Source of the DNA: Tautonia plasticadhaerens
Lineage (GTDB): Bacteria > Planctomycetota > Planctomycetia > Isosphaerales > Isosphaeraceae
NCBI RefSeq assembly: GCF_007752535.1
Contig: NZ_CP036426.1
Span: 5,084,001 to 5,148,000 of the forward strand
DNA length: 64,000 nucleotides
Direction: 5' to 3'
In this document: in pieces, positions 18,214-27,783 of the stretch
How the letters are laid out: the number at the start of each line of letters is the position of its first letter
Position numbering within the stretch: the first letter of the stretch is position 1
Made by a program: the position numbers and the translations under genes
Notes under the pieces: model-generated
The model's database searches: none
What the model was told of the DNA's origin: nothing
Seen by the model: the letters and a program-made list of their open reading frames with translations, nothing else

Positions 18214-19248
18214 ATGAGCCCCGCCCGAGACCCGTCCGCCGTGCCACCGATCGAGCCGGTCTCCGAGGGGCTCGACCGCCCGTTCTGGTCGGTGATGATG
18301 CCGGCCTACAACGCCGGCGACTACCTGGAGCAGTCGCTGCGATCGGTCCTCGACCAGGATCCCGGGCCCCATCGCATGCAGATCGCCGTGGTCGACGATG
18401 CGTCGGCGGGTGTCGACCGCGCCGAGGCGATCGTGCGACGGCTGGCGCCGGCTCGCGTCGAGTTCCACCGCGCCGCCGAGAACCTCGGCCTGGCCGGCAA
18501 CTGGAACCGCTGCATCGGCCTGGCACGGGGCCACTGGGTCCATCTCCTGCACCAGGACGACTGGATCTTGCCCGGCTTCTACGAGCAACTCGGCCGGGCC
18601 GAGGCCGAGGCCCCCGGGGTCGGCGCCGCCTTCTGCCGCCAGTTCTTCGCCGACCGTGACGGCCACTGGACCGCCCTCTCCCACCTGGAGGGGCGCGCCG
18701 CCGGAGTCCTGGAGTCGTTGCTGGTGCGACTGAGCTCGTTCCAGCCGATCCAGTGCCCCTCGATCGTCGTGCGGCGGTCTACGTACGAGGCGCTGGGCGG
18801 TTTCCAGGGCGACCTGCGGTACAATCTCGACTGGGAGATGTGGTGCCGGATCGCCTCCCGCTACCCGGTCTGGTACGAGCCCAGCCCACTCGCCTGCTAC
18901 CGCCAGCACGAGGGGAGCGAGACGGCCGCACTGATGGAGGCTGGCGCCGTGGTGCCGGATATCCGCCGGGCCATCTCGATCGTCAGGCCTTACATGCCGA
19001 CCGAGCTCCATCCATCGATCGGCCTCGGGAAGCTGGACTGGGTCCGCCATGTGATGCTTCGAGAGGCCGACCGGGCCCTGACGCGGGGCGATTACCGCTC
19101 GGGGCTGCGTCACCTCCGCCAGGCCGTCGCGTGCGATCCCTCGGGCCGATGGAGGCACGACATCTGGTCTCGCCGCCGCTGGGCGCTCAAGCTGATCGTC
19201 AGGCAGTCACTGGGCCTCGACCGTCCCCGGGCCGCTCCCGGACCGTGA
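18214..19248 (+). CDS. GT2-family glycosyltransferase
   Basis: 344 residues. The GT-A core is clear: WSVMMPAYNAGDYLEQSLRS, VVDDASAGVD near residue 59, the N-L-G-L-A-G-N-W-N-R loop, and HLLHQDDWILPGFYEQL carrying the metal-binding DD near 112. A downstream DWEMWCRIASRYPVWYEP segment is the acceptor-side motif of this subgroup. It most likely adds one sugar of the repeat unit at the cytoplasmic membrane face. The ATG at 18214 is five bases after the end of the preceding remnant. Confidence 0.88.
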   Translation: MSPARDPSAVPPIEPVSEGLDRPFWSVMMPAYNAGDYLEQSLRSVLDQDPGPHRMQIAVVDDASAGVDRAEAIVRRLAPARVEFHRAAENLGLAGNWNRCIGLARGHWVHLLHQDDWILPGFYEQLGRAEAEAPGVGAAFCRQFFADRDGHWTALSHLEGRAAGVLESLLVRLSSFQPIQCPSIVVRRSTYEALGGFQGDLRYNLDWEMWCRIASRYPVWYEPSPLACYRQHEGSETAALMEAGAVVPDIRRAISIVRPYMPTELHPSIGLGKLDWVRHVMLREADRALTRGDYRSGLRHLRQAVACDPSGRWRHDIWSRRRWALKLIVRQSLGLDRPRAAPGP

Positions 19249-19303
19249 TCGAGCAGGCGTCGTAACGACGAGGTTGTGAACAGGAGCCCCCCCGAGGAAC
19301 ACC

Positions 19304-20299
19304 ATGCCCGCTGTCTCCGTCGTCATGCCGGCCTACAACGCCGAGCGGTACCTGGCCGAGGCCGTCGAGAGCATCCTCGAGCAGACGTTCGAGGACTTCG
19401 AGATGATCGTCCTCGATGACGGTTCGACCGACGGCACCCTGGCGATCCTGGATCGCTACGCCGCCGCCGACGGCCGCGTCCGCGTGATCAGCCGGCCGAA
19501 CACGGGCATCGTCGGCGCCCTCAACGAGATGGTGGCGCACTCCCGGGGCGAGCTGCTGGCCCGCATGGACTCCGACGACGTCGCCCGGCCGGACCGCCTG
19601 GAGCGGCAGGTCGCCTACATGCGGGCGCGCCCGGAGTGCGTCTGCGTCGGCAGCTGGGTCGTCTTCATCGACTCCAAGGGGCGGCCGATCTCGCTCGGCC
19701 ACGTCGACCCCGATGACGACGAGGCCCTGCAGGACGAGGCCCTCTCCGGCAGTTGCCCGCTGTGCCACCCCAGCGTCATGATGCGTGCAGACGTGGTGCG
19801 GGCCGTCGGCGGCTACTGCGAGAGCTTCTCGACGGCTCAGGACATCGACCTGTTCCTGAAGTTGGGCGATCGGGGCCGGCTGGGCAACATCCAGGAGCCG
19901 TTGCTGAAGTACCGGCTGCATGCGCAGTCGGTCAGCGAGCGCCGGCAGCGACTCCAGTTGCAGAACTTCCGCCGCGCCTCCGACGACGCCTGTGCCCGCC
20001 GAGGCCTGACTCCCCGGTTCGTCCCGCGGGCGCCGTGGCGTCCGGTCGACCGGGACTCGCTCCTGGGCTTCTATACCTGGTGCGGCTGGTCGGGGTTCAT
20101 GCAGGGGGACCGGCGGATGGCCCTCGAGTACGGCCTGGAGGCTGTCCGGCTGATCCCCTGGCGGCCGGCCGGCTGGCGGCTGCTAGCCTGCGCCCTGCTG
20201 AAGAAGCCGCTGCCAGGCCCCATCCCGACGCCGCCCTGGCGCCCCGCCCCGGTCCCGAACCCGGATCCGACCCCGGTCTCGCCCCCCATGCCGGGTTGA
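19304..20299 (+). CDS. GT2-family glycosyltransferase
   Basis: 331 residues. Standard GT2 motifs: VSVVMPAYNAERYLAEAVES, LDDGSTDGT near residue 37, ARMDSDDVARPDRLERQ near 88 (metal site), and CPLCHPSVMMRADVVRAVGG. The C-terminus is a Pro-rich tail of about 25 residues. It is the last recognisable gene of the first glycan block; a broken IS4 element follows within 170 bases, so genes beyond it may have been lost or displaced. Confidence 0.88.
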   Translation: MPAVSVVMPAYNAERYLAEAVESILEQTFEDFEMIVLDDGSTDGTLAILDRYAAADGRVRVISRPNTGIVGALNEMVAHSRGELLARMDSDDVARPDRLERQVAYMRARPECVCVGSWVVFIDSKGRPISLGHVDPDDDEALQDEALSGSCPLCHPSVMMRADVVRAVGGYCESFSTAQDIDLFLKLGDRGRLGNIQEPLLKYRLHAQSVSERRQRLQLQNFRRASDDACARRGLTPRFVPRAPWRPVDRDSLLGFYTWCGWSGFMQGDRRMALEYGLEAVRLIPWRPAGWRLLACALLKKPLPGPIPTPPWRPAPVPNPDPTPVSPPMPG

Positions 20300-20469
20300 T
20301 CGCGATCCCGCCCGGATCGGCCCGATGGACACACTGCCAACCAGGATGCCCCGGCCACCCGCCGCCATCCTGACGACATGGGTAAGCCCGAATGGCGCCA
20401 GGATAACGCAACCCCTTCACCCGGCTTGATGTATCTCCGCTGTCGGCTCGGCCCTGCTCATATGCCTTC

Positions 20470-21940
20470 TCGCAGGTCCGGAGCCCGCGGGCGATCTGCC
20501 GCCGGGCCGCCCACCTCTGGACCTTAAGCCAAGCGTACGGCTTCGGCCGCCGCTTCACCGCCCGCGGCTCGTAGCGGTCCGGCCGGTCGCCCACCCACTT
20601 CAGCGCGATCAGCCCAGCAGCAGCGGCAGGTCCGCCGCGATCTGCGCCGGGTCGTCCAGGTGGCCCGCTTCGAATGCCCCCACCATATGCAGTGCCCCCT
20701 TGAAGCTCAGCCGCCGCGGTTCCATCCCCCCGGCCCGCGCCGCCTCGGCCATCAGCTCCCGAATCAGGTTGTAGGCCAGCATGCGGGCCGCCAACTCCTT
20801 GCGCACCAGGGCCGGGCTCCAGGGCCGCAACATCTCCATTTGCATCACTGTCTTCAACAAGCGTGTATTCATTTCGACCAGCCACCGCGCCGAGTACTGC
20901 GAGGCCCGCCCGATCGCCGCGTCGCGGCCCGCGACCGGGGCGTCGCACATCAGGACCCACTCCAGCGGCTCGACGCCCTCGGGCGGGTGCTCCTCCCAGA
21001 CCCGCACCGCCGTGCAGGTCAGCCGCTCCGTGGCGTCGGCGGCCCGGCCCAGCCGCCGCGGGGCGACCAGCGCCACCGGGGTGACGCTGACCGACAGCGT
21101 CGCCGACCGCGCGGCCCGGCCCGGTCGCGACCGCAACTGGAGGACGAACTGGCCGAGGGCCGCCGAGGCGGCGACCTGGCGGCGCAGCGAGCCGTCGGGC
21201 CGGCCGGTCGCCGGGTCCATCACGATACGGTCGCGCGCCGCGGGCACGACGAAGCCGTGTCGGGCCCGCTGGCAGCTGCGGAGGAACTCGTCGATGTCCG
21301 CCTCGCGGTCGCAGACCCGCACCCAGCGGACCGCGGCCTCCTCGGGGGCCGGGCCGACCCGCTCGGTGGCCCGCTCCCAGGACTTAGGCGGGTCGGTCGG
21401 CTTGCGGGCCGGCGGCCGACGGCGGGTCGTGCCGGCCGGCAAGGGTGCTCGGACGTCGGACTGCTGGTCGGCCAGGCCGAGGACCTCCAGGGCGGGCCGC
21501 CGGCCGTGCGCGTCGGGGCGGACCTGCCCCGGCCAACGGGCCGCCAGGACGGTGTGCAGGTGGAATCCCGTCTGGCCCCGCCCGGAGTAGCCGACCGTAC
21601 CCAGGCCGGGGACCGGCCGGCGGCCGGGGTAGGAGATGACGGTCGTGTCCTCGATCAGCAGGGAGGTCCCCCGCTGTCGAAGGGCCTCGGCCACGAGCCC
21701 GCGGTGCCCGGCCTGGAGGCGCTCGGGGGTGGCGTCGGCGTGGTCGAACAGGTGGTAGGCCGCCTTGATGTCGTAGCGGTCCTCGAACGGAGCCGGGATG
21801 CTGCGACCGGGCCGGTCGGCCCAGGCCCCGGCGATCCGGACGACCCTGCGGACGCGGCGGACATCGGCGAGGTCGGCCCCCGCGAAGTGGGCCGAGGCCC
21901 AACGGGTCGGCTCAGGTTCGGGGGGAATCGGCCGCTCCAT
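20470..21940 (-). mobile_element. IS4-family (Tn5-like) transposase, C-terminal tail out of frame
   Basis: The main frame 20609-21940 encodes 443 residues. The N-terminal region is the Tn5-type DNA-binding domain (FAGADLADVRRVRRVVRIAG). The catalytic triad is complete: Asp in LLIEDTTVIS, Asp in VCDREADIDEFL, and Glu within the spacing Y-2-R-3-E-6-K (YSARWLVEMNTRLLK). The frame stops after ADLPLLLG. In another frame, bases 20608 down to about 20470 encode VGDRPDRYEPRAVKRRPKPY, the basic tail expected for this group, so a one-base shift at about 20612 has cut the protein short. Terminal repeats were not identified. The element abuts an IS3 remnant at about 22030. Confidence 0.8.
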
Positions 21941-22032
21941 CGCCGGGCCTCCTCACCAAGGGGACGAGAGCGCGGAGGAGAAGCTTCGACCATGCTACCA
22001 AGATTTGGGGAATGACAAGCGGCAGTGCCCAC

Positions 22033-22314
22033 ATGAGCGATGACTTCCGCCGGGAGCTGGAGTCCCTCGGCATGGCCAGCTCGCCGAGCTTCGTGCGGGA
22101 GCCGCAGGGGGACGGCCGCGCCGAGCGGTTCATCCGCACGCCCGAGGAGCAGCTGTTGTGGATACGGGCCTTCGCCACGGTCGCCGAGCTGTCCGAGGCG
22201 TTGCGGGAGTTCAAGCACACCTACGACGAGCGGTGGTTGATCGGCCGCCATGGCCATCGGCCGCCGAGTCAGGTGCGACGAGACCTCGCCGCTGGCCTGC
22301 CAGCAGCGGCGTGA
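22033..22314 (+). pseudogene. 3' fragment of an IS3-family transposase (orfB)
   Basis: The frame gives SDDFRRELESLGMASSPSFV, then ERFIRTPEEQLLWIR and ends with RHGHRPPSQVRRD. These match, in order, the last 95 residues of the IS3 orfB whose larger part is at 57902-58693. The start of the integrase core, including the first two catalytic Asp residues, is missing. The final catalytic Glu region is present but altered (EPQGDGRAERF). The downstream sequence to about 22355 still matches the IS3 right end seen after 61397. The IS4 element next to it presumably caused the truncation. Confidence 0.85.
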
Positions 22315-22466
22315 GTACCATCAAGACCCCGTCCAGACAACTCAAAGGCGAAACAGATCGAACCACTCCTCACACCATCCCACTGATGTCGGAGAAACGT
22401 CGCCGAAGGCAGGTTGGGTGGGGGGGCGACCGCTCCCGAAAATCAGTCGTCGGCCGACAAGGGGCA

Positions 22467-24314
22467 TCAGGCCGCCAGCGAGCGCGTCTGCCGGCTGAAG
22501 GTCTCGGCGTAACGGCCTCCGAGGCTGATTAGGTCGTCGTGGGAGCCCTGCTCGACGACCCGGCCCCCTTCGAGGATGAGGATCCGATCGGCCCGGCGGA
22601 AGGAAGCGACCTTGTGCGAGACGATCAGCGTGGTCCGGCCGGGCCGAGCCTCCGCGAGGGCGACCTGGACGCGGGCCTCCGTCTCGGCGTCGAGGGCGCT
22701 GGTGCAGTCGTCCAGCAGGAGCACCGACGGGTCGGCCACGACGGCCCGAGCCAGCGCCAGCCGCTGACGCTGGCCCCCCGAGAGGGAAAGGCCTCGCTCT
22801 CCGACCGGGGTATCCAGGCCGAGCGGCATCGCGTCGATCGTCGCGGCGAGGTCGGCCACCTCGAGGGCCCGACGCATCCGAGACTCGGACGCCTCGGGGC
22901 AGGCGTACAGGAGGTTCGAACGGATCGTCCCCTCGAACAGCATCGCCCGCTGCGGCACTAGGGCAAACCTGCGGCGGAGGTCGCCGAGCCGGAGGTCGCG
23001 GACGTCCGTGCCATCGACGAGGAGGGCACCACAACCTTCGGTCAGGTCGTAGAGCCGGAGGATCAGGGCGAGCAGCGTGCTCTTTCCGGAGCCGGAGGCG
23101 CCGAGGATGCTGACCGTCTCCCCCGGCCGGATCTCCAGGTTCAGTCCGTCGATCGCCGCCGGGGAGTCGGGGGCGTAGCAGAAGCGGACGTCCCGGAAGC
23201 AGATCGCCCCGAAGGTCGCATCGAGGGGCAGGGCGCCGGGGCGATCGGCGATCGGCTCGGGCTCGTCGAAGACCTCGAAAAGTCGTTCGATGGAGATGCG
23301 GGTGGCTGTCGCCGAGGCCGAGAACTGGGTGAGCCGGACGATCGGCCCGTAGAGCTGGCCGATCAACGCATAGAACGCCATCAACTGGCCGAAGCTCAGG
23401 TCGCCTCGCCCGACGAGGAGGGCCCCGTAGCCGACGACCAGGACCGTGCCAAGGCCGCTGATGAGCGTCGCCAGCGCCCCGAGGGACGCGGCGGCCCTCG
23501 AGTTCTGCCAGCTCATGCTGCGATGGGCGTCGATCCGCTCGTCCAGGGCCGACAGCTCGGCCTCTTCCTTAGCAAACGACTTGACGATCCGGACGGCCGA
23601 CACGCGCTCGCTCAGCAACGCGTAGAGGACGGCGATCTGCGACCGGATCTCGCTCGATAGCCGGCGGATCCGCCTGGAGAACGCCCGGTGGTTCAGGGCG
23701 TACAGCGGCACAACCACCAGCGCCACCAGGGCCAGCCGCCATTCGAGCCAGGCGAGCACGACGGCGATGCCGGCGGCCAGGATCAGGTCGTTGATGAGCT
23801 GGAGCGAGCCGCTGTTGATGAACGTCAGGACCGAGCCGACGTCGCTGGTGACGCGAGCCATCAGCTTGCCCGTCTGCTGGGCGTCGAAGTAGGCCATAGG
23901 CAGGCGGAGGAGCTTGCGATTCAGGCCGCCTCGCAGGGCGACGACGACCTCCTGGGCGATCCGGCCCATCATCGCCGAGACCCGCCAGGCGAGCAGCGCC
24001 CGGGCGATGATGCAGGCGGCCGACACGCTCAGCCCGGCCAGGATCACCCGGGTCGCCTCGTCCGACTCAGCGATGCCGGCCGGCCCGCCTCGGGCTGCCA
24101 GGCCGACGAGGCGGTCGAGCACCCGGCCCTGGATCGGCGCGATCGGGAGCAGGAGAAGCGATTGCGCCAGCAGGCCGATGGCCCCCAGGGAGAGCTGGAC
24201 ACGGTACGGTCGCAGGAATTCGGCCTCCAGGCGTTCGAGGGGAGAGGCGGCCGGGAGGGGTGTCGTGGGCATCGTGGGGGCGACCTCACCAGGATTCGTC
24301 TCAGGCTCGGACAT
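22467..24314 (-). CDS. ABC exporter half-transporter, permease fused to ATPase, with non-canonical Walker B
   Basis: 615 residues: an N-terminal type I exporter membrane domain (about 40-330) and a nucleotide-binding domain with Walker A GASGSGKST (about 404), canonical signature LSGGQRQRLALARAV and Walker B VLLLDDCTSALD. The residue after the Walker B Asp is Asp rather than the catalytic Glu. The start overlaps the end of the neighbouring exporter gene by 14 bases, so the two halves are made together. The motif pattern predicts that this subunit supplies the degenerate ATP site of a heterodimer. Substrate unknown: lipid-linked glycans, lipids or drugs are exported by relatives. Confidence 0.92.
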   Translation of the reverse strand: MSEPETNPGEVAPTMPTTPLPAASPLERLEAEFLRPYRVQLSLGAIGLLAQSLLLLPIAPIQGRVLDRLVGLAARGGPAGIAESDEATRVILAGLSVSAACIIARALLAWRVSAMMGRIAQEVVVALRGGLNRKLLRLPMAYFDAQQTGKLMARVTSDVGSVLTFINSGSLQLINDLILAAGIAVVLAWLEWRLALVALVVVPLYALNHRAFSRRIRRLSSEIRSQIAVLYALLSERVSAVRIVKSFAKEEAELSALDERIDAHRSMSWQNSRAAASLGALATLISGLGTVLVVGYGALLVGRGDLSFGQLMAFYALIGQLYGPIVRLTQFSASATATRISIERLFEVFDEPEPIADRPGALPLDATFGAICFRDVRFCYAPDSPAAIDGLNLEIRPGETVSILGASGSGKSTLLALILRLYDLTEGCGALLVDGTDVRDLRLGDLRRRFALVPQRAMLFEGTIRSNLLYACPEASESRMRRALEVADLAATIDAMPLGLDTPVGERGLSLSGGQRQRLALARAVVADPSVLLLDDCTSALDAETEARVQVALAEARPGRTTLIVSHKVASFRRADRILILEGGRVVEQGSHDDLISLGGRYAETFSRQTRSLAA

Positions 24315-26187
24315 CGGCCGGGATGGGATCGGGCAGGGGGATCGAGAGGGGCCCGGCCTCCCTGGCCAAGGTGGACGCCGGGACGCCCGGCGTCCCGGCG
24401 ATCGCCCGAGCCGGTTCGATCCGGGCGGGAGCCGGGCCGAAGCCCGACATCGCGGGGGCCTCGGGCAGCCCGAACTGTCGGGCGCAAAGGCGACGGTAGA
24501 GGCCGTTGGGCTCTGTGATCAGCCGGTCGTGGGTCCCCTTCTGGACGACCAGGCCGCCTTCCATGACGACGATCAGGTCGGCGTCGACGATCGTCGTCAG
24601 GCGGTGCGCGACGATGAACGCGGTGCGGCCACGCAGCAGGTTGGCCAACGCTTCCTGGATCGCAGACTCGCTAGCCGTGTCGAGCGAGCTGGTCGCCTCG
24701 TCGAGCACGACGATCGCCGGGTCGACGCAGAGCGCCCTGGCGATCGCCAGCCGCTGCCGCTGGCCCTGGCTCAGGGGGCGTCCCCCCTCGCCGACGAGCG
24801 TCTCGTAACCTTCGGGCAACTCCATGGCGAAGTCGTGGACCAGAGCGGCCCGGGCGGCGGCCTCAACCTGAGCGTCGGTCGCCCCAGGGTTCCCATAGCG
24901 GATGTTCTCGGCCAGAGAGGCCCGGAAGACCACCGGGTCCTGGAGCACCACGCCGATCTGACGGCGCAAGTCGTCGGTGGCGACGTGCCGGATGGGCGTG
25001 CCGTCGAGGCGGATCTCGCCCCAGGTCGGGTCGTAGAATCGCATCAACAGGTTCAAAAGCGTGCTTTTGCCGCAGCCGGTCGGTCCCACCAGGGCGACCT
25101 TCGTGCCGGGCTCGACGCGGAGCCTCACGTCCCAGACGACCGGCCGGCCCGGGGCGTAGCCGAAGCCGACGCGATCGAACTCGACCCGCCCGGAGACCCG
25201 CCCGAGAGCGATCGGCTCGGCCGGCTCGACGATGTCGGGCCGGAGGTCGAGGATCTCTCCCAGGCGATCGACGCTGGCGCCGGCCTGCTCGAAGACATAG
25301 GCCAGGTCCGCGAGCCGGCCGATCGGGCCGAAGAGCATCCCCGCGAGGGTCGAGGCGGCCACCACGCCGCCGGGCGTCATCCGGCCGTGCAGCACCTCGA
25401 ACGCCCCCGCGGCGAAGACCGACGCCGTGCCCAGGGCGCTGATGGCCCCGCTGAGGTTGGCGAACGCGGCCCCGAGGCGCGCCTCCCGGACTCGGGGCCC
25501 ATGGGCGTCGCCGAGCATGGTGGCGAAGTCCTCCTCCTCGGCCTGCTCCCGGGCGTGGACCTTGATCACCTGCACGCCGTCGATCCGCTCCTTCAGGTGT
25601 CCGAAGATCCGGTCCATCTTCGATCGGATCGCGGTGCTGTTCGCTCGGATCCTCGGGAGGAACGCGCGGTAGGCCAGCAGGTACAACGGCACGAATGTCA
25701 GGGCCACCAGGGCCAGCCAACCGTTCTGCCAGAGCAGGACGGCGCCGATGGCGGCGGTCGTGCCCAGGTCGGTGAGGACCGTCACGGTCTGGCCTGAGAT
25801 GAAGCCCTGGATCGCGCCGACGTCGTCCATCATCCGAGAGATGATCGCCCCGGTCGGGGTGCGGTCATAGTACGTCAGGCCGAGCCGCTGGAGCCGCTCG
25901 TAGATGCCATGCCGGAGGTCCCGGACGACGTCCAGCCCGACCCGGCCGACGATCAGCGCGTTCGCCAGGTTCAACCCCGCCTGGGCCGCAAAGACGAGGA
26001 GCAGGGCTCCCGAGAGGAGGGGCAGCTCCCGCCAGTCTTCCCCGATCACGACCCGATCGACCAGCTCCCTGACCAGGAGCGGCACGGCCAGGGTCAGCAG
26101 GCAGGCCGTCACGGTCAGGCCGAGCGCGAGGGCCACACGCACCCGATACGGGGCAAGCCAGCAGCGGATTCGTCTCGCAGTGCTCAC
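24301..26187 (-). CDS. ABC exporter half-transporter, permease fused to ATPase, with variant signature motif
   Basis: 628 residues from the GTG at 26187. Six membrane helices span roughly 15-300, followed by the ATPase domain with Walker A GPTGCGKST (about 366), Walker B with catalytic Glu (IVVLDEATSSLD) and the signature LSQGQRQRLAIARAL, where the usual LSGGQ reads LSQGQ. In a dimer with the next gene product, this variant signature faces the altered Walker B of the partner, giving one weak site and one full site. About 50 C-terminal residues after the domain are Pro/Ala-rich. It is the first gene of the pair. Confidence 0.92.
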   Translation of the reverse strand: MSTARRIRCWLAPYRVRVALALGLTVTACLLTLAVPLLVRELVDRVVIGEDWRELPLLSGALLLVFAAQAGLNLANALIVGRVGLDVVRDLRHGIYERLQRLGLTYYDRTPTGAIISRMMDDVGAIQGFISGQTVTVLTDLGTTAAIGAVLLWQNGWLALVALTFVPLYLLAYRAFLPRIRANSTAIRSKMDRIFGHLKERIDGVQVIKVHAREQAEEEDFATMLGDAHGPRVREARLGAAFANLSGAISALGTASVFAAGAFEVLHGRMTPGGVVAASTLAGMLFGPIGRLADLAYVFEQAGASVDRLGEILDLRPDIVEPAEPIALGRVSGRVEFDRVGFGYAPGRPVVWDVRLRVEPGTKVALVGPTGCGKSTLLNLLMRFYDPTWGEIRLDGTPIRHVATDDLRRQIGVVLQDPVVFRASLAENIRYGNPGATDAQVEAAARAALVHDFAMELPEGYETLVGEGGRPLSQGQRQRLAIARALCVDPAIVVLDEATSSLDTASESAIQEALANLLRGRTAFIVAHRLTTIVDADLIVVMEGGLVVQKGTHDRLITEPNGLYRRLCARQFGLPEAPAMSGFGPAPARIEPARAIAGTPGVPASTLAREAGPLSIPLPDPIPADVRA

Positions 26188-26555
26188 GCCAGGACTATCC
26201 GTGTCGAGTTCAACGACGAACGATCATCAGGCCGCGACTCGCCTTCGTGCCGCGTCTTTTCCATGAGAAATTTACTCTATCTGAGTTCTTACGGCCTGCC
26301 AAGGCGGTTCGCAACTGCCTCCCGAAATTCCGCTCGACCTCCGGATGCGATCGCCGAGGACGCAGGCTTCGTTGGCGTCGGACGCCATCGAAAGCCCTTC
26401 TCATGGAGAAATCATCTGCCCCGGCCGTGCCCCGGGGACCCGCTTCGCCGAGGGGAGTCTTGCAGTGGGAGTCCGCCGGTCGCGAGGCTTTGGTCCGAGG
26501 GGCCGACGACGATCGAGGAGGTCGTCTCGGGACCGTGGTGGACCCGCGATGTGGA
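26188..26555 (-). other. Intergenic region upstream of the ABC exporter pair
   Basis: Both neighbours read leftward. Bases about 26262-26290 are AT-rich (ATGAGAAATTTACTCTATCT) in an otherwise GC-rich stretch and probably hold the promoter of the exporter genes. No open frame here resembles a protein. Confidence 0.4.
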
Positions 26556-27413
26556 TCAGCGTCCGAGCGCGAGCAGGGCCCGCTCGACCTCGGGGGGGAT
26601 CGGGCGGCGGCGGCGGATGACCCAGGGGAGCCCCGAGAGGGCGTCTCGCAACGCGGCTCGAGCATCCGGATCCCGGTAGCCGGCCGCGGCGAGGCGGGCG
26701 GTGCCATGCATCGCGGACCAGAGCGGCCGTCGGAGCCAGGCCGACCAGAGCGCGTTGCGGTACTGGACGCGGCGTCGCCCCGGCCTCGGGCCGGAGGCCA
26801 CCGGGTGGTGGTGCGCGACGACGTCGTCGCAATAGCAGAGGCCCCACCCGGATGCCGCCAGGTCGATCGCGAGCAGCTCCTCCTCACCACCGACCCCGAA
26901 GCGGGCCTCGAAGCCGCCGACCTCCAGGAACGCGGACCGGCGGACGACCGCGCCGCATGCGAGGAATCCGAGGACCGGAGAGCCCGGCAGGCCTTCGTGG
27001 CGCGGCAACGGGCTGGAGGCCATTTCCAGGCAGGTCGGGTCGATCCGGCCCGATGGCTCGACGAGCACGCGGGCCGCGACCAGGGCGAGCGTCGGGTGGT
27101 CGTCGAGGCGATCGGCCGCGATCCTCAACGCTCCCGACGCCCACCAGGAGTCGTCGTCGCTGAATGCGACGTAGGCCGAGTCGGCCTCCCGCACGCCCAC
27201 GTTGCGGGCCGCGGCGCCGAGATTCCTCCCGAGCGCGACCAGCCGGACCTCGGGGTACGCGTCCCGAACGAGATCGGCCGTCCCGTCCCGGGAGCCGTTG
27301 TCGACCAGGATGACGCGAGGAGACTCCGGGAGGGCCCGCAGCCAGTCGAGCGTCGCCCCGAGCCGTCCCCGCCGATCACGGGTCGCGATCACGACCGAGA
27401 TCCGAGGATCCAT
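26556..27413 (-). CDS. GT2-family glycosyltransferase
   Basis: 285 residues starting at ATG 27413 (MDPRISVVIATRDRRGRLGA); a longer in-frame start at 27482 adds a basic stretch that does not belong to the fold. GT-A motifs are VILVDNGSRDGTADLV, GRNLGAAARNVGV and AFSDDDSWWASGAL with the DDD metal site. A VGGEEELLAIDLAASGW segment is characteristic of rhamnosyl- and similar transferases of this subgroup. It is transcribed in the same direction as the ABC exporters and may serve the same product. Confidence 0.87.
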   Translation of the reverse strand: MDPRISVVIATRDRRGRLGATLDWLRALPESPRVILVDNGSRDGTADLVRDAYPEVRLVALGRNLGAAARNVGVREADSAYVAFSDDDSWWASGALRIAADRLDDHPTLALVAARVLVEPSGRIDPTCLEMASSPLPRHEGLPGSPVLGFLACGAVVRRSAFLEVGGFEARFGVGGEEELLAIDLAASGWGLCYCDDVVAHHHPVASGPRPGRRRVQYRNALWSAWLRRPLWSAMHGTARLAAAGYRDPDARAALRDALSGLPWVIRRRRPIPPEVERALLALGR

Positions 27414-27783
27414 CTCCGCTGGTCTCTCTCGTGCCACTGCGCCTCGATGCCGATTCCTTCGCACCCATTCTGCAGGGTGCATGCCAAACGCCGACGACCA
27501 TGCCGATTCTTCCGAGAATCATGCGCCGTCGTTCGGCGGGATGGCCCTGGATTCGGGGCGAGGCGACTTCGGATGTCTTCTCTGCCATGCAGGAATGAGA
27601 ATTGCTGGCAAGACGCCCCGTTCCCCGGGTCATCCGGGACGCCTGGCCCTGGCCCGCCATGGCGGGCCAGAGCGTGTGGAGGTCCACCGGCAACTAAAAA
27701 ATTCGGCAATGTTTTCACATTCTCAATTAAAAGAGTATTCGTGTGATTTCGGCGTCGCGGGCCGCCCGGCCACGAACGGCCTC
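27414..27783. promoter_or_regulatory. Divergent intergenic region with AT-rich core and a perfect palindrome
   Basis: This gap separates the leftward GT2 gene from the rightward heptose operon, so promoters for both are expected. Bases about 27690-27745 are strongly AT-rich (AACTAAAAAATTCGGCAATG and TTCTCAATTAAAAGAGTATT). At 27649-27670 there is a perfect 22-base palindrome with arms CTGGCCCGCCA, suited to bind a dimeric regulator or to form a hairpin. No -35/-10 pair can be fixed with confidence. Confidence 0.45.
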
